A stretch of DNA of 13,509 bases from Pseudomonadota bacterium (lineage in GTDB: Bacteria > Pseudomonadota > Gammaproteobacteria > Enterobacterales > Enterobacteriaceae), in the NCBI GenBank assembly GCA_023454395.1, contig JAEYFY010000031.1:1-13509 (forward strand). Reading direction: 5' to 3'. Below the pieces are notes generated by a model. It was not told where the DNA came from. It did not search any database and worked only from the letters and a program-made list of their open reading frames with translations. This document shows, in pieces, positions 6,556 to 13,509 of this stretch. The stretch's first letter is position 1, and every line of letters begins with the position of its first letter. The position numbers and the translations under genes are program-made.

Positions 6556-7659
6556 ATGTTAAAAGTTATTCAATCCCCCGCTAAATATATTCAAGGGCCA
6601 GATGCGTTATACCATATTGGTAAATACGCAAAACCTTTTGGCGATAGAGCGCTGATTATTGCTGATAAATTTGTTATGGATCTCGTCGGCAGTACTGTCA
6701 AAGACAGTATGTCTCAATATGAAGTGAATGGGCACTTTGAACTGTTTAATGGTGAATGCACACACAACGAAATCAATCGGTTATCTGAACTTGCAAAAGC
6801 ACAAGCCTCCCTTGTGATCATCGGCGTTGGTGGTGGTAAAACACTTGATACTGCCAAAGCAGTTGCTTATAAATGCCAGCTTCCTGTCGTCATCTCCCCA
6901 ACAATTGCTTCTACTGATGCGCCAACAAGCGCACTTTCTGTGATTTATACAGAATTAGGCGCATTTGATAGCTACCTTTTCTACCCAACAAACCCTGATG
7001 TTGTCGTGATGGACACAAATATCATCGCGTCTGCACCAGCTCGTTTATTAGTGGCAGGAATGGGGGATGCTTTAGCAACTTACTTCGAAGCAAGAGCCTG
7101 TAGTCATGCTCAAAAACAGACCATGGCAGGGGGTAAATCAACACTAGCAGCCCTAGCTCTGGCTGAACTTTGCTATAACACCCTTTTAGAAGATGGCTAT
7201 AAAGCAAAACTCGCAGTAAGCCGAGGTGTTTGTACCACTGCGGTAGAAAATATTATCGAAGCTAATACCTTCTTAAGTGGTATCGGTTTTGAAAGCGCGG
7301 GGCTTGCGGCAGCTCATGCCATTCATAATGGATTTACGGCATTAGAAGAGTGTCACAATATGTACCATGGTGAAAAAGTCGCCTTTGGTACATTAGTCCA
7401 ATTAGTGTTAGAAAACAGTCCATTAGAAGAGTTAGAAGAGTTCCTTGATTTCTGTATTTTAGTCGGGCTGCCGGTCACTTTAGAAGAGCTGGGGATCAAT
7501 GCAACAGGCGATGAATTAAATGAAAAAATCATGGCAGTTGCTGAGTTAAGTTGTGCTGAGGGCGAGACAATTTACAACATGCCATTTGATGTTGATTCCG
7601 ATAAGGTTTATGCCGCTATTTTAACTGCCGATCAATTAGGACGGGAATGGCTTTATTAA
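6556..7659 (+). CDS. gldA: Glycerol dehydrogenase GldA (NAD+, zinc-dependent)
   Basis: GldA oxidises glycerol to dihydroxyacetone with NAD+, or works in reverse; it also acts on other vicinal diols and on methylglyoxal-derived carbonyls. The 367-residue protein matches E. coli GldA end to end. The NAD-binding loop GVGGGKTLDTAKA is at 90-102, and the catalytic zinc ligands D171, H254 and H271 are all present in GMGDALAT, AAAHAIHNG and YHGEKVAFGT. The conserved SPTIASTDAPTSALSVIY is at 114-131. A 58-base gap with a hairpin separates it from the DhaM-like gene on the same strand, so the two may share a transcript. GldA makes the substrate of dihydroxyacetone kinase, but no dhaK or dhaL is in the window. 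Confidence 0.96.
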   Translation: MLKVIQSPAKYIQGPDALYHIGKYAKPFGDRALIIADKFVMDLVGSTVKDSMSQYEVNGHFELFNGECTHNEINRLSELAKAQASLVIIGVGGGKTLDTAKAVAYKCQLPVVISPTIASTDAPTSALSVIYTELGAFDSYLFYPTNPDVVVMDTNIIASAPARLLVAGMGDALATYFEARACSHAQKQTMAGGKSTLAALALAELCYNTLLEDGYKAKLAVSRGVCTTAVENIIEANTFLSGIGFESAGLAAAHAIHNGFTALEECHNMYHGEKVAFGTLVQLVLENSPLEELEEFLDFCILVGLPVTLEELGINATGDELNEKIMAVAELSCAEGETIYNMPFDVDSDKVYAAILTADQLGREWLY

Positions 7660-7668
7660 AGCCTGAGT

Positions 7669-7695
7669 AAACAGGGAGTGTTTATCTCCCTGTTT
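7669..7695 (+). terminator. Intercistronic hairpin between gldA and the DhaM-like gene
   Basis: A perfect 10-bp stem (AAACAGGGAG at 7669-7678, CTCCCTGTTT at 7686-7695) closes a 7-base loop ten bases after the gldA stop. It is followed by GCATTTAC rather than a T-run, so it is likely a leaky terminator or an RNA-stabilising element that lowers expression of the downstream gene. Confidence 0.55.
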
Positions 7696-7717
7696 GCATT
7701 TACAAAAAAGGTGATTT

Positions 7718-8863
7718 ATGGTCAGTATCGTATTAGTTTCAAAAAGTCTTACGCTCGCCAATGGTATTAAAGAGCTTGTTAATCAGACTGTAGATCGCCA
7801 AGTAAAAATTGTCATTGCAACCAATTATCAAACACCTTCTGATCTTGCTAATGAAGTGTCACCAGAAACTATACTCACAGCAATTAAAAAGTGTTATAGC
7901 AAACAAGGTGTACTCGTTTTACTCGATACTTATCATTCAGCACAAAATGCAGCACTCGCTATCGCTAATCTTGAGCATGACGTTGCCACTAACGTCGCGT
8001 TAAGTTCAGCGCCGATTGTTGAAGGCACCTTGGCTGCCGCCAATAGTATTGCGTTAGGTGCATCACTTGAAGAAGCTGAAAAAGCAGCGCATAAAACCAT
8101 TACAATTAAAAAACTGCAATTAGGCGAAAATCTGCCTAATTTGAATCTTCATCCTAAAAACACAAATTACGAACCTGTCAGAATTATCACCGCACCTGTT
8201 TGGCTATATCCTTATCATCGTTTTGTGATCCCGCGTAAAAAAATATCCTCTCACTTATTACTTGAAGAGCAAAAACGTCTCGTAAAAGCCATTGAGCGAT
8301 CCAAAAAGGATATAGACTGGTTAACCGAAGAAGCGTACCGCAAGATTGGAGAACAATATGCCCATATTTTTTCTAGTCACCGTTTCTTATTAGAAAATAC
8401 CGAATTACAACTGACTGTATGTAGCATGATAAGCAAACATCACTGTAATGCGGAATTTGCCTTACAGCAGACATTTATTGATTTAATAGATACTTATGCG
8501 CAAATGGATGATGATAATATGCGCGCTCGTGAAAGTGATTTAGATGATATTTTATCTCGATTACTGCGCTATTTAACTTCTGCGCCTCCGCCAATCACGC
8601 ATCCTCCTTATACAAACGCAATTCTGGTGACAAAACAGCTTCATCCCTCCACATTAATGACCCTTGATACCAATAAGATCAAAGGAATTTTATTAAGTCA
8701 CGGTAATCCTCTGTCTAATACAACCGTATTAGCGAATGCACTAGATATTCCAATTATTAATGAAGCGGGAAATCAAGCGCTCTCGCTGACTGACGGACAA
8801 AATATAACGCTAAAAAAAGTCCAGAATATTTGGCTTTATCAAAACACCTATATTTCACATTAA
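7718..8863 (+). CDS. DhaM-like protein lacking HPr domain and active-site histidines
   Basis: The 381-residue product aligns with DhaM, which in E. coli passes phosphate from the PTS to the dihydroxyacetone kinase DhaKL through His9 (EIIA domain), His169 (HPr domain) and His430 (enzyme I N-domain). Here residues 1-137 match the EIIA domain (MVSIVLVS; APIVEGTLAAANS at 98-110), and about 154-378 match the enzyme I N-domain (HHCNAEFALQQ, ARESDLDDILSRLL). The linker at about 137-153 replaces the whole HPr domain, which explains the roughly 90-residue shortfall. His9 is Lys (VSKS), the nearby Gly-Ser of DMGSA is Tyr-His, and His430 is Asn334 (NPLSNTTVLAN). It should therefore be unable to relay phosphate. 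The frame is intact, with an AAGGTG ribosome binding site (7708-7713). A regulatory or scaffold role is possible; decay is the alternative. Confidence 0.82.
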   Translation: MVSIVLVSKSLTLANGIKELVNQTVDRQVKIVIATNYQTPSDLANEVSPETILTAIKKCYSKQGVLVLLDTYHSAQNAALAIANLEHDVATNVALSSAPIVEGTLAAANSIALGASLEEAEKAAHKTITIKKLQLGENLPNLNLHPKNTNYEPVRIITAPVWLYPYHRFVIPRKKISSHLLLEEQKRLVKAIERSKKDIDWLTEEAYRKIGEQYAHIFSSHRFLLENTELQLTVCSMISKHHCNAEFALQQTFIDLIDTYAQMDDDNMRARESDLDDILSRLLRYLTSAPPPITHPPYTNAILVTKQLHPSTLMTLDTNKIKGILLSHGNPLSNTTVLANALDIPIINEAGNQALSLTDGQNITLKKVQNIWLYQNTYISH

Positions 8864-8877
8864 AAATAAGCATATTT

Positions 8878-8910
8878 AAATGACCTGAATTTCCCTGTAT
8901 CAGGTTATTT
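8878..8910 (+). terminator. Probable terminator of the DhaM-like gene
   Basis: An 11-bp stem with one G-T pair (8878-8888 with 8900-8910) closes an 11-base loop fifteen bases after the stop at 8863. The stem ends in ATTT and is followed by AATTTCC, a poor T-tract, so efficiency is uncertain. Confidence 0.5.
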
Positions 8911-8954
8911 AATTTCCTTATTCTTTTATATTTCACATCTGTTTTACTAAAAAT

Positions 8955-8990
8955 AAAAAAAAGGGAATAAAAGATCCTCTTTTATTCCCT
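8955..8990 (-). terminator. Rho-independent terminator of glpABC
   Basis: For minus-strand transcripts, a perfect stem of at least 12 bp (8990-8979 with 8973-8962, loop ATCCT region 8974-8978) is followed by a run of seven T residues (8961-8955). It lies 55 bases beyond the glpC stop. Confidence 0.88.
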
Positions 8991-9044
8991 AGCTGCTTGT
9001 TATCTTAGTAATCAATTACTTTTTTATTATCTAATAGGCAATAC

Positions 9045-10238
9045 TTATAATGCTCTTGCCAATAAACTAATGGGGTGTTCACATTTTTTCGTCGTTGACA
9101 TCTCAATTTGCCATTTACAGGTTTCACAGTCTGTAATTACCAAATCACAGCCGCTCTCTTCAATTTGGCGGAATAAACCCGCACCAATGCCTTGAGCAAC
9201 ATCGTAGTTTTCAGATTTAAAACCGTAAGTTCCGGCAATACCACAGCATTGAGAATCTAAAACAATGACCTCAACACCCGGGATACGCTTAATTAAATCA
9301 ATGGAATACGCAGTCCATCCCATTTTTTCCATATGACAAGGTGTGTGATATGCCACTTTTAACGGAGTGTGTTTCAGTGGTAATTCACGACCTTCTTCTA
9401 ATAAACGATAAATATAACGTGTCGCTAATTCAATATTTTCACGTACTTTGGATGTATCAACATCAAGGATATGTTCATACTCATCACGAATAGTGAAAGT
9501 ACAGGTTGATGATGTTGCAACGACAGGAATATTGTTTTCAACAATTTTTTCTGTCAGAGATTCAAGGTTTACCGCGGCTTGTTTTTTAGCTTGTTTAACA
9601 AAACCATTCGCAATTAATGCAACACCACAGCATTTTTCACGTTTTAATAACTGAACACCAATCTCCATTTTGTTGAATACTTTAACTAAATCTTTACCTA
9701 ATTGTGGGTGGTTATAGTTAGCGTAACAACCATGGAAGAAGGCAACTTGATCTTTAAAACGCGCCTGCTCTTCAACTTGTTTTTTCATCCATGTTCTAAA
9801 TGTACCAAAAGAGTATTTTGGCAATTCGCGACGATGGTCGATTTTAAGTGCTTTATCCAAGATCTTGCGTACAGGTTTTAATCCTGTAATGGTATTTACT
9901 ATCGGCGCCATTGGCGTTGATAATGACCCCATTAGATCCGTATGACTTAAAATAGCATCACGAAGTTTTGGTGTTTTTGTATTGTAGTTCAGTTTCGCAC
10001 GCGAAATGATGTCACCAATCTTCACATCTGACGGACAAGCAACTTCACAACGCTTACAATTGGTGCAATATTTCAATGCTTCATCATAAAGCATCGGATC
10101 TTTTAGACGTAAACGCTCACCATCAGGACCCGCTTGTTTAGGACCCGGATAAAGTGGATTCACTTTTGCAACAGGGCAATAAGTTGTACAAACAGTACAC
10201 TTAATGCACGCTTCAAAACTGTTATCATGTAAACTCAT
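9045..10238 (-). CDS. glpC: Anaerobic glycerol-3-phosphate dehydrogenase subunit C (GlpC)
   Basis: GlpC is the membrane-linked iron-sulfur subunit that passes electrons from the GlpAB flavoprotein to menaquinone during anaerobic growth. The 397-residue protein matches E. coli GlpC (396). Two ferredoxin-type CxxCxxCxxxC motifs bind 4Fe-4S clusters: C11, C14, C17, C21 and C58, C61, C64, C68. Two CCG modules of the heterodisulfide-reductase type follow, EKCCGVALIANG (201-212) and SQCCGIAGTYG (329-339). The ATG overlaps the glpB stop by four bases (ATGA, 10238-10235), with GGAGG at 10250-10246 seven bases upstream, implying coupled translation. It is the last gene of the operon. Confidence 0.96.
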   Translation of the reverse strand: MSLHDNSFEACIKCTVCTTYCPVAKVNPLYPGPKQAGPDGERLRLKDPMLYDEALKYCTNCKRCEVACPSDVKIGDIISRAKLNYNTKTPKLRDAILSHTDLMGSLSTPMAPIVNTITGLKPVRKILDKALKIDHRRELPKYSFGTFRTWMKKQVEEQARFKDQVAFFHGCYANYNHPQLGKDLVKVFNKMEIGVQLLKREKCCGVALIANGFVKQAKKQAAVNLESLTEKIVENNIPVVATSSTCTFTIRDEYEHILDVDTSKVRENIELATRYIYRLLEEGRELPLKHTPLKVAYHTPCHMEKMGWTAYSIDLIKRIPGVEVIVLDSQCCGIAGTYGFKSENYDVAQGIGAGLFRQIEESGCDLVITDCETCKWQIEMSTTKKCEHPISLLARAL

Positions 10239-11542
10239 TGTGCTGCCTCCACAACCGCAGATGTGGTCTGTTCTGATTTATTGCGCTGTAAAATTTGTTG
10301 CGCTGCATAAAGTGCGCTGATCATTGAAACACCGGCACCACAACCTTCATTAAGAGGGTCAAACCCACCTAATACAGCGCCTACAGCGTAAACATTCTCT
10401 AAGACTTCGCCATATTTCATCGGTCTTAATTGGCTATCTGTATCAACACCAAACCGCATATAAGGCTGTTTTGCAAAGACATTGACTTGTGTCCACTCAT
10501 TGCGTGGTAATGTCTCTAGCAAATCAAGTTCCATCAAAGGTTCATAGACACGATCAAACTCTGCAATTAACCCATTATTGAAGAAACTGCCCGTTGCCAA
10601 TACAACATGTTCACTACGAATAGGAATGTCAGTATGGTTTCGAGTATGAATACCTGTAACTTTACTCCCCACTAAATCAACTTGTTCTGCACGATCACCC
10701 GGCATAATTAAACCGCCCGCTTTTTGGAAACGCAGTTTTAATGCTTGATGTAAACGAATACCTAATAGTGATGGTGGCAATGTCGGTAATAAACAGATAG
10801 GTTTACCTACAAGTTGTTGAAGTAGCGTCACCGGCTCTTCAGCATCCAGCCCAATACATGCAGGTAAAATAATTGCTTCAACACTATCATCGATATGCTT
10901 TTTCAGCTCTTCCGCTAACGCTTTAGTGTTTTCAGGCTTATCTAAATAACGCGCAATATTAACGGCTCTAAATTCACTTGGATTATCACGCAATCTGTCT
11001 AATAGCGGTAAGTGAATATGATAAGGAATAGCCTCAACACCTTGCTCATTCAGCGTATTACTTGCAAATTGTGGCTGAAAATCTAAGAAGCCTTCAATGC
11101 CAACAACAGCCAGCTTTTTCCATGGCAACCCTTGATCAACACCATGAGTTGGCACACGTTTTGGACTCATCCAACTCATACGTGAACGTCCAACGGGTGT
11201 AATACGATAATGGTTTTCATCACCATTACCTTGATATTCAAGACCTTTCGTACTTGATAATAATGCTTGAGCCTGTTCAATTAAGGTTGAAACCTGAATT
11301 TCACCCATACGGCTATAAGGATGTTTCGGGGCAAGTTCAGCCAATGCGGCTAACGCTTTTTTAGGTTGAGTCACTAATGAACCATCAGGAAGATGAGTTA
11401 ATAGATCTAGCGAACCTGATGAAAAATGCAGTGCGCTCTGACCATTACTGATAATTGCGCAAGACTTACCGGCTTCAGCAAGACGAATACCTGCGGTTAA
11501 ACCTGCAAGCCCGCTACCTATAATGATGACGTCAAATTTCAT
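10235..11542 (-). CDS. glpB: Anaerobic glycerol-3-phosphate dehydrogenase subunit B (GlpB)
   Basis: GlpB is the flavin-binding partner of GlpA in the soluble, cytoplasmic catalytic dimer of the anaerobic enzyme. The 435-residue product opens with a dinucleotide-binding motif, MKFDVIIIGSGLAG (GxGxxG at 9-14), and has conserved NGQSALHFSSGSLDLLTHLPDG near 40-60, then LLPTLPPSLLGIRLHQALK and the C-terminal AVGAVLGGFDPLNEGCGAG. The start at 11542 is chosen over an in-frame ATG at 11572 because homology begins there and GGAGG (11553-11549) is 6 bases upstream. The gene overlaps the 3' end of glpA by 11 bases, so its ribosome binding site lies within glpA. Confidence 0.95.
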   Translation of the reverse strand: MKFDVIIIGSGLAGLTAGIRLAEAGKSCAIISNGQSALHFSSGSLDLLTHLPDGSLVTQPKKALAALAELAPKHPYSRMGEIQVSTLIEQAQALLSSTKGLEYQGNGDENHYRITPVGRSRMSWMSPKRVPTHGVDQGLPWKKLAVVGIEGFLDFQPQFASNTLNEQGVEAIPYHIHLPLLDRLRDNPSEFRAVNIARYLDKPENTKALAEELKKHIDDSVEAIILPACIGLDAEEPVTLLQQLVGKPICLLPTLPPSLLGIRLHQALKLRFQKAGGLIMPGDRAEQVDLVGSKVTGIHTRNHTDIPIRSEHVVLATGSFFNNGLIAEFDRVYEPLMELDLLETLPRNEWTQVNVFAKQPYMRFGVDTDSQLRPMKYGEVLENVYAVGAVLGGFDPLNEGCGAGVSMISALYAAQQILQRNKSEQTTSAVVEAAQ

Positions 11543-13190
11543 TATCTGCCTCCGCTGAAGCTGTTTTTTCAATCATATCAGCATCTAAACCACATAAACC
11601 TTGATAAACCCAACTGGTAAATTCACTCTCACGCAACGCATTACCCCAAGCAATTGGTCGAATACCTTTCCAACGCTCATTTAAGAAATGGGCAAGCTGT
11701 TGTTCTGATTCATGAGGAGTCGTGACTTGTAAACGGTTTAATAAACCCGCAGCACGACAAGCACAAAGCTCACCTTGGCATGTTCCCATACCCACACGAG
11801 TACGGCGACGTAAATCAAGTAAGTTATTGACGGTTAAAGAGTTAACCGCATAGCGAACTTCCCCTGCGGTAACAGCTTCACATTCACAGACTAAACTCTT
11901 ATCACTGCGTTCATTACTCAATAATTTATTCGCCAAATCACCGTGACGATAAACTGCAGAACCACGAATTGGTGCAGGCAATGAAACAACACTACGTAAT
12001 GCTTGCTCTGCAGATTGGCGAGAGCCAGGTAAGGCTTCTTCTGCGGTTGTACATTTAGCAGAGACATTTAATTTTTCGCAGATTTTATCTGTTGCCCATT
12101 CAGCCATTAAGCGGTAAGTCATTAATTTACCGCCCGTAATGGTAATAAAACCTTCTAATCCATCACGTTGCGCATGGTCGAGTAAAACAATACCACGGCT
12201 AACATTACGACCAGATGGATCATCATCACTTGCAACTAAAGGACGCACACCAGCATAAGCACGTAAAATGCGAGTTTGAGCCAGTTTTGGCGCTAACATT
12301 GAACCTTCACGAATGAGAATATCGACTTCTTCTGGGGTGACATACATATTGTCGATTTCATCGTAAGGTACGCGTGTTGATGTTGTACCAATCAATGAAA
12401 TGGTATCGCCAGGCACTAAAATATCGGCATCCGCAGGTTTACGACAGCGGTTAATCACCATATTGTTAATGCGATGACCCAAAATCAGCAACGCACCTTT
12501 GGCTGGGAACATACGAACTTTTAGCTCGCCATATTCAGCGATTTTTTGTCCCCAAATTCCCCCTGCATTTGCCACTATTTGCGCGCGAATTTCATACAGT
12601 TTTTTCGCTTGGTGATCGTAAACTTTCACACCTTTAACGCGGTCGCCTTCACGAACAAGCCCCACGACTTCATGATAAGTCAGTACTTGGGCGCCATGTT
12701 CGCGGGCATCTAACATATTTGCGGCAGTTAAGCGGAAAGGATCGACAGTACCATCTGGCACTTTAACCGCACCGATTAAATTCGGGTTAACAGATGGCTC
12801 TAAGCGAATAGCTTCTTCGGGTGAAATCGCTTGAGCATCAATACCTGCGGCTTGGCAAGATTGAATAAAAGTCTGTTGAAACTCTAAAGAATCTTCAGGA
12901 AGGGTAATAAAAAGGCCATCCGTTTTTTCAACACAATGACGAGCGACCCGTTTTAAAATCATGTTTTCTTCAATACACTCACGCGCTGACTCAGGGTCTG
13001 TTACTGCATAACGCGCACCACTGTGTAACAATCCATGATTTCGACCGGTTGCACCGGTTGCAATATCATGTCTTTCTAGCAGGATGCAACGTAATCCACG
13101 GCGTGCACAGTCTCTTGCCATGCCTGCACCGGTTGCTCCCCCGCCAATAATAATGACATCTGTTTCTGTCACTGGTGAACCGCTCATCAT
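11532..13190 (-). CDS. glpA: Anaerobic glycerol-3-phosphate dehydrogenase subunit A (GlpA)
   Basis: GlpA is the large FAD-containing catalytic subunit, oxidising sn-glycerol 3-phosphate to dihydroxyacetone phosphate when oxygen is absent. The 552-residue product closely matches E. coli GlpA (542). The FAD-binding DVIIIGGGATGAG lies at 11-23 and the substrate-site region includes ATGRNHGLLHSGARYAV (46-62) and RILRAYAGVRPLVASDDD (307-324). A C-terminal BFD-type [2Fe-2S] domain has C435 and C437 plus C471 and C476. The ATG at 13190 is preceded by AGAGGG (13203-13198) seven bases away; a second ATG follows directly at 13187. It is first in the glpABC operon. Confidence 0.97.
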   Translation of the reverse strand: MMSGSPVTETDVIIIGGGATGAGMARDCARRGLRCILLERHDIATGATGRNHGLLHSGARYAVTDPESARECIEENMILKRVARHCVEKTDGLFITLPEDSLEFQQTFIQSCQAAGIDAQAISPEEAIRLEPSVNPNLIGAVKVPDGTVDPFRLTAANMLDAREHGAQVLTYHEVVGLVREGDRVKGVKVYDHQAKKLYEIRAQIVANAGGIWGQKIAEYGELKVRMFPAKGALLILGHRINNMVINRCRKPADADILVPGDTISLIGTTSTRVPYDEIDNMYVTPEEVDILIREGSMLAPKLAQTRILRAYAGVRPLVASDDDPSGRNVSRGIVLLDHAQRDGLEGFITITGGKLMTYRLMAEWATDKICEKLNVSAKCTTAEEALPGSRQSAEQALRSVVSLPAPIRGSAVYRHGDLANKLLSNERSDKSLVCECEAVTAGEVRYAVNSLTVNNLLDLRRRTRVGMGTCQGELCACRAAGLLNRLQVTTPHESEQQLAHFLNERWKGIRPIAWGNALRESEFTSWVYQGLCGLDADMIEKTASAEADNEI

Positions 13191-13244
13191 AGAGATGCCC
13201 TCTCACATTACATTCAGCAAACGCTTAATTATTCTTTAGCGTTA

Positions 13245-13250
13245 ATTATA
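13245..13250 (-). promoter_or_regulatory. Probable -10 element of the glpABC promoter
   Basis: A perfect TATAAT reads on the minus strand at 13250-13245, 55 bases before the glpA ATG. No recognisable -35 lies 16-18 bp upstream, consistent with a promoter needing an activator. A 6-bp inverted repeat, GTGTATAAGATACAC (13251-13265), abuts it on the upstream side. Confidence 0.55.
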
Positions 13251-13283
13251 GTGTATAAGATACACAAAAAATGTGGTTAATGT

Positions 13284-13297
13284 TTGATAATGAGCAA
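13284..13297. promoter_or_regulatory. FNR-like site upstream of glpA
   Basis: TTGATAATGAGCAA matches the FNR consensus TTGATnnnnATCAA at nine of ten defined bases. It is centred near 13290.5, roughly 40 bp upstream of the -10, a sensible place for an anaerobic activator of glpABC. In E. coli this operon is FNR-activated. Confidence 0.55.
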
Positions 13298-13338
13298 AAA
13301 CGAAAGAGAAACGCTCACGAGTGAAAAATTAAAACCAC

Positions 13339-13360
13339 AAGTGTGATACTAATCACAAAT
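13339..13360. promoter_or_regulatory. CRP binding site upstream of glpA
   Basis: The core TGTGATACTAATCACA (13342-13357) has both perfect CRP half-sites, TGTGA and TCACA, six bases apart. It would allow cAMP-CRP control of glpABC to the left and of a probable divergent gene to the right, consistent with catabolite control of glp genes in E. coli. Confidence 0.85.
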
Positions 13361-13476
13361 TATTTAACAAAAAGTATTTGATAAAGTTAACATATCACTC
13401 AAAATTGCACATCTTGAAAAATTATTCGACAACTGAGTAATACCTCACAGTAAATTTGATTGTATAAGTTTACTAT

Positions 13477-13496
13477 TAAGTTCGTTAAAGAAAATT
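13477..13496. promoter_or_regulatory. GlpR operator-like site
   Basis: The 20-bp stretch has arms TAAGTTCG (13477-13484) and AGAAAATT (13489-13496) around four A/T bases. It fits the GlpR operator consensus as I recall it (arms WATKYTCG and CGAWMATW) at 18 of 20 positions. It is about 230 bp from the glpA -10, so it more likely controls the divergent gene beyond the right edge, or acts by looping. A weaker candidate lies at 13289-13308, overlapping the FNR-like site. Confidence 0.5.
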
Positions 13497-13509
13497 TTTT
13501 GATAACTTC

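Larger units (their letters stand above)
13191..13509. other. Upstream regulatory region of glpABC (and probably a divergent gene)
   Basis: This 319-base stretch to the window edge has no open frame I can support. It holds the glpA ribosome binding site and -10, the FNR-like, CRP and GlpR-like sites listed separately, and A/T-rich DNA at its right end. In E. coli the divergent neighbour of glpABC is the glycerol-3-phosphate transporter gene glpT; the same is inferred but not visible here. Confidence 0.6.

Noticed and set aside
7718..8863. Calling the DhaM-like gene a pseudogene
   Set aside because: There is no stop or frameshift, and both remaining domains align over their length; loss of catalytic residues alone does not show loss of function.
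9448..9654. 68-codon plus-strand frame inside glpC
   Set aside because: Shadow of the strongly supported glpC coding sequence.
11543..11572. Upstream extension of glpB by 10 codons
   Set aside because: GGAGG fits the ATG at 11542, and the FAD-binding strand begins there as in E. coli GlpB.
1..13509. tRNA genes, CRISPR arrays, insertion sequences, prophage or defence genes
   Set aside because: Looked for and not seen; all long frames are accounted for by housekeeping or metabolic families.

Overview
The window reads as chromosomal DNA from an A/T-rich gammaproteobacterium of the Morganellaceae, most likely Proteus. The genes closely resemble their E. coli counterparts and the left half keeps the E. 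coli ftsY-rsmD-yhhL-yhhM-yhhN-zntA-tusA-yhhQ order. The base composition and the long His-rich head on ZntA fit Proteus better. The genus is an inference from sequence alone.

Left block (1-6277): the first codons of ftsY point left. Then come rsmD (16S rRNA methyltransferase), two small membrane proteins (DUF1145 and DUF2500), yhhN (lysoplasmalogenase family), zntA behind a MerR-type promoter with a 20-bp spacer, and the divergent pair tusA and yhhQ. Three of these act on RNA modification: RsmD on 16S rRNA, TusA in tRNA wobble thiolation, and YhhQ in uptake of queuosine precursors. The yhhQ leader holds a compact structure matching the preQ1-I riboswitch architecture, placed so that ligand binding would hide the Shine-Dalgarno sequence.

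Right block (6278-13509): genes of glycerol and glycerol-3-phosphate metabolism. After a 364-bp A/T-rich gap comes gldA (glycerol dehydrogenase), followed by a DhaM-like gene. Convergent to these is the glpABC operon, encoding the three-subunit anaerobic glycerol-3-phosphate dehydrogenase. Its genes overlap and it ends in a strong terminator. The region upstream of glpA carries a perfect CRP core, an FNR-like site and a GlpR-like site. It probably also serves a divergent gene beyond the right edge; in E. coli that gene is glpT.

The most unusual item is the DhaM-like protein beside gldA. It keeps the EIIA-like and enzyme-I-like folds of the PTS dihydroxyacetone phosphotransferase but lacks the whole HPr domain, and the active histidines of both remaining domains are replaced (K9 and N334). 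No dhaK or dhaL lies in the window. It looks like an intact but phosphotransfer-dead protein, perhaps with a new role linked to glycerol or dihydroxyacetone. No tRNA, rRNA, insertion sequence, CRISPR array or phage gene was recognised.
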